A stretch of DNA of 64,000 nucleotides from Maribacter sp. 1_MG-2023 (GCF_030547005.1 NZ_JAUOPN010000008.1:62001-126000), one strand, 5' to 3'. Shown: positions 46,181 through 55,642, counted from the stretch's first letter. The notes: a model not told the origin generated them from the sequence alone. Numbers and translations are program-made.

Positions 46181-48088
46181 ATGAGTAATTACCACATTAA
46201 ACATCTGGAGGAGTATTATCAAGTCTATCGAAAATCGGTCCGTAATCCTGAAGCGTTTTGGGAAGAGATTGCTGAAGAACATTTTGTTTGGCGTAAGCGC
46301 TGGGACAGTGTTCTTAGTTGGGATTTTAAAAAACCCGAAATAAAATGGTTCGAAGGTGCTAAATTAAACATTACCGAAAACTGTTTAGATCGTCATTTAC
46401 CAACAAGAGGTGAAAAAACGGCAATCATATTCGAACCTAACAATCCTGAGGAAGAAGCAATTCATATTACCTATAGACAATTACATGAACGTGTTTGTCG
46501 TATGGCAAATGTCCTATTAGACCATGGCGTAAAGAAAGGTGACCGTGTTTGTATTTATTTACCAATGATTCCAGAACTTTCCGTAGCCCTCTTGGCATGT
46601 GCTCGTATTGGAGCGATACATTCTGTAGTGTTCGCAGGCTTCTCTTCACATGCTGTTGCAACACGTATTAATGATTCTGACTGTAAACTTGTAATCACAT
46701 CAGACGGATCGTTTCGGGGTAATAAATCAATTGACCTAAAAGGAATCGTTGACAAAGCTTTAGAAGCTTGCCCAGGAGTTGCAAATGTTTTAGTAGTAAA
46801 ACGCACAGGCTCCAAGATTCACATGGAAGAAAAGCGAGATAAATGGTTACAACCATTGCTAGATGAAGCTTATGCAGATTGTGTTGCAGAAATTATGGAC
46901 GCTGAAGACCCTTTGTTTATTTTATACACTTCAGGTTCTACAGGTACCCCTAAAGGAATGGTACATACTACTGCAGGTTATATGGTCTATACAGCCTATA
47001 CTTTTAAAAACGTATTTCAATACAAAGAACATGATGTGTATTGGTGTACAGCCGATATCGGGTGGATAACCGGTCATTCTTATATCGTTTATGGACCGTT
47101 AGCAAACGGAGCAACCACATTGATGTTTGAAGGAGTACCCTCCTATCCAGATTTTGGACGTTTTTGGGAGGTGATTGAAAAACATAAGGTAAATCAGTTT
47201 TACACCGCTCCAACAGCTATTAGAGCTTTGGCTAAAGAAAATTTAGAGTATGTTGAAAAACACGACCTATCTAGTCTAAAAGTTTTAGGTTCTGTGGGTG
47301 AACCTATTAATGAGGAAGCTTGGCATTGGTATAATAACAACGTAGGCAAAAAGAACAGCCCTATTGTTGATACTTGGTGGCAAACTGAAACTGGTGGTAT
47401 AATGATTACCCCTATTCCGTATGTAACACCTACCACTCCAACTTACGCTACCCTGCCATTTATAGGTATTCAACCTGCCTTGATGGATGAGAACGGCAAA
47501 GAAATAAAAGGAAATCAAGTAGAAGGTCGCTTATGTATTAAATACCCTTGGCCATCGATTGCAAGAACTATCTGGGGAAATCATGACCGTTATAGAGACA
47601 CTTATTTCTCAGCATATGAAAACATGTACTTTACGGGTGATGGTGCTTTAAGAGATGCCGTAGGATATTACAGAATAACAGGTCGTGTTGATGATGTCAT
47701 CATAGTATCTGGACATAATTTAGGAACAGCACCAATTGAAGATTCGATAAATGAACACCCAGCAGTAGCAGAATCTGCTATTGTAGGTTTCCCACACGAT
47801 GTAAAAGGAAATGCACTCTACGGATATGTTATTTTAAAGGAAACAGGAGAAAGCAGAGATCGCGATAACCTAAGAAAAGAAATCAATCAACAAATTACAG
47901 AACATGTTGGTCCTATCGCAAAACTAGATAAGATTCAGTTTGTAAGCGGACTACCCAAAACGCGTAGTGGTAAAATTATGCGTAGAATTCTTCGTAAAAT
48001 AGCTAGTAACGACACTAGTAATTTAGGGGATACAAGCACACTGTTAAATCCAGAAATTGTTCAGGAAATTATGGATAATTCGCTTTAA
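46181..48088 (+). CDS. acs: Acetyl-CoA synthetase
   Basis: AMP-forming acetate-CoA ligase, 635 residues from the ATG at 46181; an in-frame TTG at 46157 would add only 8 atypical residues. Motifs: the adenylation P-loop ILYTSGSTGTPKGMVHT, WCTADIGWITGHSY, DTWWQTETGG, the hinge ITGRVDDVI, and PKTRSGKIMRRILRK, whose lysine is the conserved regulatory acetylation site. It makes acetyl-CoA from acetate brought in by the upstream symporter. It ends near a terminator shared with the convergent TPR operon. Confidence 0.97.
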   Translation: MSNYHIKHLEEYYQVYRKSVRNPEAFWEEIAEEHFVWRKRWDSVLSWDFKKPEIKWFEGAKLNITENCLDRHLPTRGEKTAIIFEPNNPEEEAIHITYRQLHERVCRMANVLLDHGVKKGDRVCIYLPMIPELSVALLACARIGAIHSVVFAGFSSHAVATRINDSDCKLVITSDGSFRGNKSIDLKGIVDKALEACPGVANVLVVKRTGSKIHMEEKRDKWLQPLLDEAYADCVAEIMDAEDPLFILYTSGSTGTPKGMVHTTAGYMVYTAYTFKNVFQYKEHDVYWCTADIGWITGHSYIVYGPLANGATTLMFEGVPSYPDFGRFWEVIEKHKVNQFYTAPTAIRALAKENLEYVEKHDLSSLKVLGSVGEPINEEAWHWYNNNVGKKNSPIVDTWWQTETGGIMITPIPYVTPTTPTYATLPFIGIQPALMDENGKEIKGNQVEGRLCIKYPWPSIARTIWGNHDRYRDTYFSAYENMYFTGDGALRDAVGYYRITGRVDDVIIVSGHNLGTAPIEDSINEHPAVAESAIVGFPHDVKGNALYGYVILKETGESRDRDNLRKEINQQITEHVGPIAKLDKIQFVSGLPKTRSGKIMRRILRKIASNDTSNLGDTSTLLNPEIVQEIMDNSL

Positions 48089-48117
48089 TTTTTATTTAAT
48101 AAAAGTGACATTTATAA

Positions 48118-48153
48118 ATTCACCAAGTCTTAAACATTTCGAGCTTGGTGAAT
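48118..48153. terminator. Probable terminator between acs and the TPR operon
   Basis: Perfect 10-bp arms ATTCACCAAG (48118-48127) and CTTGGTGAAT (48144-48153) with a 16-base loop. On the plus strand it is followed by GTTTATTTTAT, and it lies directly after the stop of the leftward gene, so it may end both transcripts. Confidence 0.65.
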
Positions 48154-48155
48154 GT

Positions 48156-49874
48156 TTATTTTATACGAGAAGTAGATAATTGAATATCTGCTGTAAACCA
48201 ACTTTCTGCTCTTTGTCTCTCAATTTTTTTGACCATATTTTGATTATCAAGTTTCTCATAAGCCAGTTTCAAACCATGCAATGCCCATCCATTTTTAGGT
48301 AATCTAACCAAATCTTCTTCATAGGTAATGATCGCATCTTTATACAATCCTGCTTCAATTTGAATTGCACCTAAATAATGACGAACAGAAAAAAACCAAT
48401 CTGGTGGCTCATTATAATTCAAACTATCTTCGAGATCTATAGCTTCTTTCAATAAAAAAATACTTTCTTGGTATTTGAATTCTCTAGCCAAAATTTCAGC
48501 TTTCAGAACTCGTTCAGCTATCTGAATTAAAACATCCACAGAATTGATTTCCCAAATAGAGATTTCTTTCAAACTATCATCCATTGCAATTACTTCTAAT
48601 GAAAGCAATTCTTTTTTAGCATTTTCTAATTGGTTCAACCCCAAAAAAGCCATTCCCCTTGCATAATTTAAAACTGCCGAAGGATATTTTAAAGTTGGTA
48701 CTTCATTTTGCATTTTCAATATCTCTCTCCATTTACCGAATTTTACATTTACATAATACGGTATTGTATAAAAATGCTGTAACGTACCCCAACCAGGCTC
48801 TTTCATAAGTATTGTGCTAGAATGTTTAGCTACATTTGTTGAAGCTTTTAAAGCCAATTCACTATTACCCTCTAAAGTTGCAGTAGCCGACATGAAATGA
48901 TAATTATGTGGAAAATATGCAAGAGGATATGCGCCCTGAGCATTACAAGCAGCAACATAACTGCTATCTACAGATATAGCTCGCATATTTGACAATGTTC
49001 CTTTATGATAATCACCTGTTCTAATGTATACATGAGATGGCATATGAATGAGATGTCCTGCTCCAGGTACTAAATCATCATCAAAAACTTGAGCACTTTT
49101 AAGTGCAACTTCTGGAGTAGAAGAAGCTTCTAACAAATGTATATTTAGGTGGTGTGCGCCTGGATGCTTTGAATCTATTACCAAAGTTTCATTTATGACA
49201 GACATTATTTCAGTAGTCCATTCTTTGGGGCTCCCACTTTTATCCCAAAGATCCCATGGATGCATATCCATTATAGATTCTGCAAACATTGTTGCCACAT
49301 CTGCATCTTTTGGATAGTTTTTATAAACCTCGCGCATAGCATTTGAATATTCCAAATCTAGCTCACTCCTATCCTCCAATGGAAATTGCACATATCTTTT
49401 GGATAGTGCATTAATTAGAGCCTTCTCTTTCTGAGACACATCACCGTTAGACAATACAAGTGCTTTTTGAATTGCCATATATGCCCTGTTATAATTGTCC
49501 TGTTCCATTCCTGCATTATAATTAGGTCCCAAGACATAAGCAAACCCCCAATATGCCATCGCACAGTTTGGATCCAACTTAGTAGCATAATAAAATGATC
49601 TTGCGGCTTCTGCATGATTGAAGCCATACGCCAAAACCAATCCCTGATTTATATATTTTTGAGCTAGGCTATTCGTTGTCGATACAGGAAAGTCAAGTAC
49701 ATCTAAACCATTTATAATAGGCGCTAAATTATCAGACTCATACCATTTAAAATCAGTAGTAATTGGGGCACAAGCTATAAAAGGGCGATTAGAAATATTA
49801 ATTGAATTTGTTTTATTCTTACAACCAGTTAATGTAACCAGAGAAATAATTAAGTATAAAAAAATGAATTTCAT
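48156..49874 (-). CDS. TPR lipoprotein with HMPSH motif (paralogue of 50539-52224)
   Basis: A 572-residue lipoprotein (signal peptide to Cys18, TLTGCKNK) made of TPR-like helical hairpins. It shares with the second TPR protein of the operon the blocks DPNCAMAYWG (101-110), HPGAHHLNIH (237-246) and HLIHMPSHVYIRTG (274-287), separated by equal distances. The conserved His, Met and Cys residues could bind a metal; this is inference. No enzymatic domain is recognised. It is the last gene of a leftward operon, 29 bases after the SCO gene. I know homologues only as tetratricopeptide repeat proteins. Confidence 0.8.
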   Translation of the reverse strand: MKFIFLYLIISLVTLTGCKNKTNSINISNRPFIACAPITTDFKWYESDNLAPIINGLDVLDFPVSTTNSLAQKYINQGLVLAYGFNHAEAARSFYYATKLDPNCAMAYWGFAYVLGPNYNAGMEQDNYNRAYMAIQKALVLSNGDVSQKEKALINALSKRYVQFPLEDRSELDLEYSNAMREVYKNYPKDADVATMFAESIMDMHPWDLWDKSGSPKEWTTEIMSVINETLVIDSKHPGAHHLNIHLLEASSTPEVALKSAQVFDDDLVPGAGHLIHMPSHVYIRTGDYHKGTLSNMRAISVDSSYVAACNAQGAYPLAYFPHNYHFMSATATLEGNSELALKASTNVAKHSSTILMKEPGWGTLQHFYTIPYYVNVKFGKWREILKMQNEVPTLKYPSAVLNYARGMAFLGLNQLENAKKELLSLEVIAMDDSLKEISIWEINSVDVLIQIAERVLKAEILAREFKYQESIFLLKEAIDLEDSLNYNEPPDWFFSVRHYLGAIQIEAGLYKDAIITYEEDLVRLPKNGWALHGLKLAYEKLDNQNMVKKIERQRAESWFTADIQLSTSRIK

Positions 49875-49903
49875 TTTATATGATTTTTTTCGTAAAATAT
49901 TAT

Positions 49904-50542
49904 CTATTTTGAGCCAGTAAGGGTTCTTAAATCTTGAATTAATCGAAGTATCTCTTCATCTTCAATACCATTATAAATTCCTCTAATTTGCCGTTTTTTA
50001 TCCACTAAAATAAAATTGGGGGTATGTATAAAATCCTGTAATCCGCCATCACCTTGTTCTACTACAGCAAAATAACTTTTACGTGCCAATGCGTAAATGT
50101 GACTTTTCTTTCCTGTTGTAATATTCCATTTTGAATCTACGGCACCTTTATCATCGGCATATTTTCGAAGTACGGGAATACTATCAATTTCTGGAGTTAC
50201 AGAAAGTGATAGTAACATTACTTCTTCATTTTTGATAAATTTGTTTTGAATTTTAATCATATTATTTGCCATTGCCGGGCAAATACTTGGACACCTTGTA
50301 AAAAAGAAATCAACCACATATACCTTATCCTCATAATCTTCTTGGGTTACTAGTTCACCATTTTGATTCAATAACTCAAAGTCTGAAACGGTGTGGTTCG
50401 TTTCCGTATCCCTTAAACTAACATCTACCAAGTTCTCATTAAAATCTTTGGGTTGATAAATAGGTAAATCACCCTTCATTTTATTAGCACATGAATATAA
50501 TAAGATTGAAATTATACCCGCAAAAAAGTACATACGCATCAT
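49904..50542 (-). CDS. SCO1/SenC-family copper chaperone/thiol-redox lipoprotein
   Basis: A 212-residue protein with a lipoprotein signal peptide (Cys18 in LLYSCANK) and a thioredoxin-like SCO domain. The copper-binding set is complete: C84 and C88 in TRCPSICP and H173 in FIHTPNF. SCO proteins deliver copper to the CuA site of cytochrome oxidase or act as thiol reductases. Here it is not with oxidase genes but between two paralogous TPR lipoproteins, overlapping the upstream one by 4 bases (ATGA), so a dedicated role with those proteins is likely. Confidence 0.9.
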   Translation of the reverse strand: MMRMYFFAGIISILLYSCANKMKGDLPIYQPKDFNENLVDVSLRDTETNHTVSDFELLNQNGELVTQEDYEDKVYVVDFFFTRCPSICPAMANNMIKIQNKFIKNEEVMLLSLSVTPEIDSIPVLRKYADDKGAVDSKWNITTGKKSHIYALARKSYFAVVEQGDGGLQDFIHTPNFILVDKKRQIRGIYNGIEDEEILRLIQDLRTLTGSK

Positions 50543-52224
50543 AATAAAACCTTTTTACCCAAAAATTCTTTTGCTTGAAGGATTTCTTTTCTTTCGCTAT
50601 TACTATTCGCCGTCGAATTCAATAGCTCCTTGTAATAAAAAATAGCTTTATCCATATCACCCAACTGTTGGGCAGAAGAGGCTGCACCAAATAACCCGTT
50701 AAATCTATTGGGTCTTCTTTTTAAATTCAGTTCATAAACATCTAAAGCTTCTTTAGGTCTTTTTGCAAGTAATAACATATCTGCCAACAACTCATCTGCT
50801 GGTAAAATCTCGCCAGGAGTTACCGGATGTTTTGCTGTTAGGCTTTCTAGTTGAGCAGCATTCGCCATTAACTCTAAAGCCAGACCAACATTCCCCCTTT
50901 TAAATTGTAACCATGCTTTAATAGTTTCTATCTGGATTTCAACCTGATTAGCTTTGTAAGGATCATTAGCTACAATCAACTCCTCTTTAAAAGAATTTAG
51001 CATAGCAAGTTCTTTTTCGGTTTCCTTGAGATTATCTGTATGTATGGTACCTAAAGCCTTTGCAAAATGAAGTAAGGATTGTTGCCATGGAAATTTTTCC
51101 CAATCCAGTTCTGGTAATTGTGGCAATGTAAGATTAGATGCCTCCTCCCAGTTTTTATTTTCTACTGCTATACGAGCCGGTATAGCTGCTGCCGTATATG
51201 CAATTTTAAAATTTGGTGGAAATATTTTCTTGAACGATTTAAGATATTCATATTGTTCTTTTGCTTTTTCGTTTTCTCCTTGTTGCAAATAAGCATATAC
51301 CAAATAGCCCATTGCATGCACTTCTTCGTCCCAATGCTCCCCAGGCGCTATACTTTCCGCATAACATATTGCCGATGATGCAGAATTTAAGTTGGTAGCG
51401 ACACTTTCCTTCCAAAGGCCTAACCTCGTAAAAATATGAGAAGGCATATGTTGTGCATGCGCTGAATTTGGTGCAATATTCGCATACCGCCGTGCGGTGC
51501 TTAAACCTAGCTCTGCCAATTCTGGATAATCGTAAGAATGAATTATATAATGGGCAATTCCTGGATGATTAGGTTCTTTAACAAATAACGCATCCAATAT
51601 TTTGCCAGCCTCCCGTTGCTTGGCATAACTTTTATCTGTTGGTATCGCTGATGCCCTTAGTGCTAATGCATAAAAAATAGCCACTTCGGCATCATCCTTA
51701 TAAGTTGTATACATACCATGCATTGCATTGGCATAATTTTCTTTCCTTAATTGGTTGTCCAAGGTATCCCAATCCTTATAAAAAGTACCAATGGCATTTA
51801 AGTAATCTTCTGCTTTTTTAGACTTAGGTAATTTTTCTGCAATATCGAGTAGCTTCATTCCTTTTTTTAATACAATAGTTTCTGGTGGCGCCCATAAACC
51901 ATGATAAATACTCATAGCTACACCCCAATAAGCCATAGCACAATTGGGATCTGCATCAAGCACCTGTGCAAAAGCCTTTTCGGCTTCTCCGTATTCAAAA
52001 GAATGCAATAATGAAATGGCTAAATTAAAAGTCTTTCGCGTCTCATAACTACAGGATTCTGAAAAATTGACATCACCAAACTGCCCATTTCCACACAATT
52101 TCAAATCACCTCTTAAAAGATTTAAAGATGCTATCTCTGCATTCGACACCTGTTGTTTACAACCATAAAAAAGAAGTGCTACAAAAATCCCAAATACCAT
52201 TCTTAACTCTTGCCGAAATTTCAT
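50539..52224 (-). CDS. TPR lipoprotein with HMPSH motif, first gene of the SCO operon
   Basis: A 561-residue lipoprotein (Cys22 in LLFYGCKQQ). TPR-like hairpins run throughout. Shared blocks with its paralogue are DPNCAMAYWG (92-101), HPGIAHYIIH (220-229) and HAQHMPSHIFTRLG (256-269). Two further cysteines (C44 in LKLCGNG and C58 in SESCSYE) just after the anchor recall a heme- or metal-linked region, but no CxxCH is present. The SCO gene overlaps its stop. The first ATG at 52224 gives the better charged n-region; residue 9 is an alternative. Confidence 0.8.
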   Translation of the reverse strand: MKFRQELRMVFGIFVALLFYGCKQQVSNAEIASLNLLRGDLKLCGNGQFGDVNFSESCSYETRKTFNLAISLLHSFEYGEAEKAFAQVLDADPNCAMAYWGVAMSIYHGLWAPPETIVLKKGMKLLDIAEKLPKSKKAEDYLNAIGTFYKDWDTLDNQLRKENYANAMHGMYTTYKDDAEVAIFYALALRASAIPTDKSYAKQREAGKILDALFVKEPNHPGIAHYIIHSYDYPELAELGLSTARRYANIAPNSAHAQHMPSHIFTRLGLWKESVATNLNSASSAICYAESIAPGEHWDEEVHAMGYLVYAYLQQGENEKAKEQYEYLKSFKKIFPPNFKIAYTAAAIPARIAVENKNWEEASNLTLPQLPELDWEKFPWQQSLLHFAKALGTIHTDNLKETEKELAMLNSFKEELIVANDPYKANQVEIQIETIKAWLQFKRGNVGLALELMANAAQLESLTAKHPVTPGEILPADELLADMLLLAKRPKEALDVYELNLKRRPNRFNGLFGAASSAQQLGDMDKAIFYYKELLNSTANSNSERKEILQAKEFLGKKVLL

Positions 52225-52225
52225 A

Positions 52226-52233
52226 CAAAATTA
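52226..52233 (-). promoter_or_regulatory. Possible -7 element abutting the TPR-SCO-TPR operon
   Basis: TAATTTTG on the minus strand matches TAnnTTTG but ends one base before the ATG (52224). If used, the message would be nearly leaderless. In this AT-rich spacer a chance match is possible. Confidence 0.3.
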
Positions 52234-52399
52234 ATTTTAAACTTTAAAGAACATTTTCTAAAGTTAAATTTATAACATTTAAAATCAAAACATTATAGTG
52301 TATTCTGTAATATAACATGTATAAATTGTAATGGATAAATTTAAAATTGTCCTAATAAAGGAAAAGACATTTTATAATAAAAAATGGTAAATCGTAAAC

Positions 52400-53626
52400 T
52401 TAACTAGAAAATGAACGATTACTAGCAAAAAGAGGACGCGTTTTAAAGGTCATAAACAGTATTACAGATATGAGTCCACATATACCTAAGCCTGCAAAAA
52501 GTGCCCAAACCGAATTTTCAATAAAGCTACCCACGAAAATAGATATCGGTATAGAAAGAATGGTAGAAATGAATCCGGTAATCGCAGCACCAATACCTGC
52601 AATGTGACCAATAGGCTCCATTGCAATAGATCGCATGTTTCCCCAAATAAATCCTAAGCACAAAAACTGTAGTGAAAGAAATATCAATAAGATAGTAATG
52701 CTAGGGTCCTTAGACCCAAAAAATAACAGACTATATAACAAGGCTATAAAAGTAAAAGCCACTAAAGCCACAAACGATAAATTTCGCATACCAAAACGCA
52801 GTACTAAAGTACCGTTCATTAAAGTTGAAAAACCAACCGATAGTGCCAAACCTGCAAACACGTAAGGGAATGTTTCCGTCAACCCATAAAGCTCCTCAAA
52901 AACATGTTGCGCAGAACTTAAATACACCAAAAAAGAACCAGTAATAAATCCTGATATCATGGTACATGAAACAGTTTCTTTATGCCTCATAATTTCTTTA
53001 GTTCCTCTAACAAATACGTGAAAAGAGAAAGGTACTTTGTATTCTGGATGTAATGTTTCTGCCTGTCTTTTATAAAACCAAATCCCCACTAACAAAGCAA
53101 AAAATAGCTGCAAATAAAAGATACCTTGCCAACCTGTAATACCCATTACGGCTTTACCGATTGCAGGTGCCACGACAGGAACTAAAATAAAAAATGCAGT
53201 TACAAACGACATAATTTTTGCCATATAATCGCCACGATACGTATCACGTATGATAGAAATACTTATAGTTCTTGGTGCTGACAAACCAACACCCTGCAAC
53301 ACACGCCCTACAAGCATAATTTCAAGATTTGGGGCTAACAAACAAATGATACTAGCTATCAAAAAAACAGTAAACCCAATATAAACAATTGGCTTTCTAC
53401 CAAGACTATCTGAAAGCGGACCAAAGAACAACTGCCCTACTCCCAAACCTAAAAAAATCATGGTTACCAGTAATTGATTCTGTGTAGGGTCAAGACTGTT
53501 GATAGATATACCTATATCTGCCATTGCCGGTAAAATTGCGTCAATAGTTAACGCAACAATTGACATTAAAGAAGCCATTAACGCGACAAACTCAAAATTC
53601 GGTTTTACCTGTTCATTCTGCATCAT
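52400..53626 (-). CDS. Bcr/CflA-family MFS multidrug efflux transporter
   Basis: A 408-residue, 12-helix major-facilitator protein of the DHA1 Bcr/CflA group. Helix 1 carries IDAILPAMADIG, loop 2-3 the MFS signature LSDSLGRKPIV, and helix 4-5 the antiporter-like RVLQGVGLSAPRTISISIIRD. It probably exports drugs or small metabolites by proton antiport. It begins MMQN, so two adjacent ATGs are possible. It is divergent from udk across a 104-base region that contains a 21-base perfect palindrome. Confidence 0.92.
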   Translation of the reverse strand: MMQNEQVKPNFEFVALMASLMSIVALTIDAILPAMADIGISINSLDPTQNQLLVTMIFLGLGVGQLFFGPLSDSLGRKPIVYIGFTVFLIASIICLLAPNLEIMLVGRVLQGVGLSAPRTISISIIRDTYRGDYMAKIMSFVTAFFILVPVVAPAIGKAVMGITGWQGIFYLQLFFALLVGIWFYKRQAETLHPEYKVPFSFHVFVRGTKEIMRHKETVSCTMISGFITGSFLVYLSSAQHVFEELYGLTETFPYVFAGLALSVGFSTLMNGTLVLRFGMRNLSFVALVAFTFIALLYSLLFFGSKDPSITILLIFLSLQFLCLGFIWGNMRSIAMEPIGHIAGIGAAITGFISTILSIPISIFVGSFIENSVWALFAGLGICGLISVILFMTFKTRPLFASNRSFSS

Positions 53627-53627
53627 G

Positions 53628-53635
53628 CAAAAATA
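53628..53635 (-). promoter_or_regulatory. Possible -7 element directly before the efflux gene
   Basis: TATTTTTG (minus strand) is an exact TAnnTTTG match only one base from the first ATG, so transcription would begin at or within the start codon region. Could be a chance match. Confidence 0.3.
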
Positions 53636-53685
53636 AGGCTTAACAATTCATGCAATGTTATTAAAAGTTGATTTTTGAGTTTATG

Positions 53686-53706
53686 CATATTTGAAATTCA
53701 AATATG
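53686..53706. repeat. Perfect 21-base palindrome in the efflux/udk promoter region
   Basis: Arms CATATTTGAA (53686-53695) and TTCAAATATG (53697-53706) around one central A. It directly abuts the udk -7 element (53707), occupying the -10 to -33 spacer, a classic place for a repressor operator. Confidence 0.6.
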
Positions 53707-53714
53707 TACTTTTG
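53707..53714 (+). promoter_or_regulatory. -7 promoter element for udk
   Basis: TACTTTTG matches TAnnTTTG and ends 16 bases before the ATG at 53731. It rules out the upstream in-frame ATG at 53704 as the start on this transcript. Confidence 0.6.
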
Positions 53715-53730
53715 CATTAAATTACAATGT

Positions 53731-54345
53731 ATGCTGATTATAGGTATTGCCGGTGGAACAGGTTGTGGTAAAACCACAGTAGTAAATCAAATTATCAATG
53801 AGTTGCCAAATGAAGAAGTTGGGGTAATTTCACAAGATTCGTACTATAACGACCTATCTCATTTATCTCTTGAAGAGAGACGCAAAACTAACTTTGACCA
53901 CCCTAGTTCTATTGATTTCGCCCTACTTGAGCAGCATTTAATTGCTTTAAAAAACAGCGAATCTATCGAACAACCTGTTTATTCATTTTTAGAATGTAAC
54001 AGAACGGCAAAGACCATACTCACACACCCTACAAAGGTTATTATCGTAGAAGGTATTTTAATTATGACCAATTCTGCTATTCGCAAAATGTTCGATATTA
54101 AAATATTCGTACATGCTGACACAGATGAAAGATTGATTAGAAGATTAAAACGAGATGTCAACGAAAGAGGTTGGGATTTAGATGAAACCATAGAAAAATA
54201 CCAAGCTGTAATTAAGCCAATGCACGAGCAGTTTATTGAGCCAACAAAAGAGTATGCAGATATTATTATTCCGAATAATAAATATAATACTGTTGCTGTT
54301 GAAATAGTTAAAAGTATTATTAATGAAAAAATAATGCAAGAGTAA
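53731..54345 (+). CDS. udk: Uridine kinase
   Basis: Phosphorylates uridine (and cytidine) in pyrimidine salvage. From the ATG at 53731 it is 204 residues, close to E. coli Udk (213). Walker A is GGTGCGKT (residues 8-15); SQDSYYNDL and FDHPSSIDF are the substrate-binding segments, followed by VEGILIM and the lid RLIRRLKRDVNERG. The frame is open back to 53704, but that ATG precedes the promoter -7 element. Its stop overlaps the next start codon (TAATG). Confidence 0.95.
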   Translation: MLIIGIAGGTGCGKTTVVNQIINELPNEEVGVISQDSYYNDLSHLSLEERRKTNFDHPSSIDFALLEQHLIALKNSESIEQPVYSFLECNRTAKTILTHPTKVIIVEGILIMTNSAIRKMFDIKIFVHADTDERLIRRLKRDVNERGWDLDETIEKYQAVIKPMHEQFIEPTKEYADIIIPNNKYNTVAVEIVKSIINEKIMQE

Positions 54346-54677
54346 TGGCCTTCAAAGATTTAAAACAAAAAAAATGGTTTAAAATCATGACTAATATGTA
54401 TGTATTGGTACTGTCCGTTTTTCTTGTTTGGATGGTTTTTTTTGACACCAATTCACTTCTAATTCATTTAGAATTGAGAAAAGAAATAAAAAAACTAGAA
54501 AAAACCCAAGATTTTTTGAAAGATGAAATTGCTCGGGATAAAAAAATTATCGAAAAATTATCTGACGAAGATGAACTTGAACGCTTTGCTCGAGAAGAGT
54601 ATTATTTAAAGAAAAAAAATGAAGAAATCTATCTTATTGAATACGAGGATAGTTTAAAAATCAAGGATAAAGAATAG
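54345..54677 (+). CDS. DivIC/FtsB-like septum formation initiator
   Basis: A 110-residue bitopic membrane protein: short cytoplasmic tail, one helix (about residues 16-33), then a periplasmic coiled coil (about 40-76, rich in K and E) and an FAREEYYLKKKNEEIYLI segment typical of DivIC/FtsB. It is a structural member of the division complex with FtsL and FtsQ. It overlaps udk by one base, a linkage common in Flavobacteriia. Confidence 0.9.
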   Translation: MAFKDLKQKKWFKIMTNMYVLVLSVFLVWMVFFDTNSLLIHLELRKEIKKLEKTQDFLKDEIARDKKIIEKLSDEDELERFAREEYYLKKKNEEIYLIEYEDSLKIKDKE

Positions 54678-54866
54678 TTTTTGATATCCTTTTAATAAGT
54701 TTTAGTCTTTCTACATACTAAACAATTATCAGCGGCTTAACCATTTCATAATTAAAAGTTTAACGCTTTATTAAAGAAAAGTAAGTGCTTATTCACTTAG
54801 TGTTAACAAAAAGCTTTCATTAGCCCCATAAATAATTGTATTTTTACCACCTAACTTACTTTGAAC

Positions 54867-55640
54867 ATGGGCAAGATTATTGCTATAGCCAATCAAAAAG
54901 GAGGCGTAGGTAAAACTACCACCACAGTTAACTTAGCTGCCTCTCTTGGTGTATTGGAAAAAAAGGTTTTATTAATCGATGCTGACCCCCAAGCAAATGC
55001 AACTTCAGGGTTGGGTATTGATGTAGATGGTGTAGAACTAGGCTCATACCAGCTAATGGAACATACCAAAACTGCGAGAGAAACTATTATACCTACAACC
55101 TCCCCAAATGTAGACCTTATTCCTGCACACATCGATCTAGTCGCCATTGAAATAGAATTGGTTGATAAAGAAGAACGTGAATACATGATGAAAAAGGCTA
55201 TTACTGACCTTAAAAAAGATTACGATTATATCTTAATTGATTGTGCACCATCATTAGGTTTACTAACCTTAAATGCACTAACCGCTGCAGATTCGATAAT
55301 TATACCAATTCAGTGCGAATATTTTGCTTTAGAAGGGCTAGGTAAACTTTTGAATACCATAAAAAGTGTTCAAAAATTACACAATCCAGATTTAGATATC
55401 GAGGGCATGTTGTTAACCATGTACGATTCTAGATTACGATTATCGAACCAAGTAGTTGATGAAGTAAGAAAGCATTTCGGCGATATGGTTTTTGAAACTG
55501 TAATTCAACGTAATGTTAGATTAAGTGAAGCTCCTAGTTATGGGGAAAGTATAATCAAATATGATGCTGCCAGTAAAGGAGCAACAAACTATTTGAACAT
55601 GGCTAACGAGATAGTTAAAAAAAATAAGCAGACGGTTTAA
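54867..55640 (+). CDS. parA: Chromosome-partitioning ATPase ParA (Soj)
   Basis: A 257-residue MinD/ParA ATPase with the deviant Walker A QKGGVGKTT (residues 10-18, signature Lys11), LLIDADPQANATSGLG and YILIDCAPSLGLLT. It drives movement of ParB-parS complexes during chromosome segregation. The ATG at 54867 is preferred to an in-frame TTG at 54861. The 189 bases before it hold no obvious hairpin; a near-match promoter element TATTTTTA lies around 54839. parB begins 3 bases after its stop. Confidence 0.95.
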   Translation: MGKIIAIANQKGGVGKTTTTVNLAASLGVLEKKVLLIDADPQANATSGLGIDVDGVELGSYQLMEHTKTARETIIPTTSPNVDLIPAHIDLVAIEIELVDKEEREYMMKKAITDLKKDYDYILIDCAPSLGLLTLNALTAADSIIIPIQCEYFALEGLGKLLNTIKSVQKLHNPDLDIEGMLLTMYDSRLRLSNQVVDEVRKHFGDMVFETVIQRNVRLSEAPSYGESIIKYDAASKGATNYLNMANEIVKKNKQTV

Positions 55641-55642
55641 GT

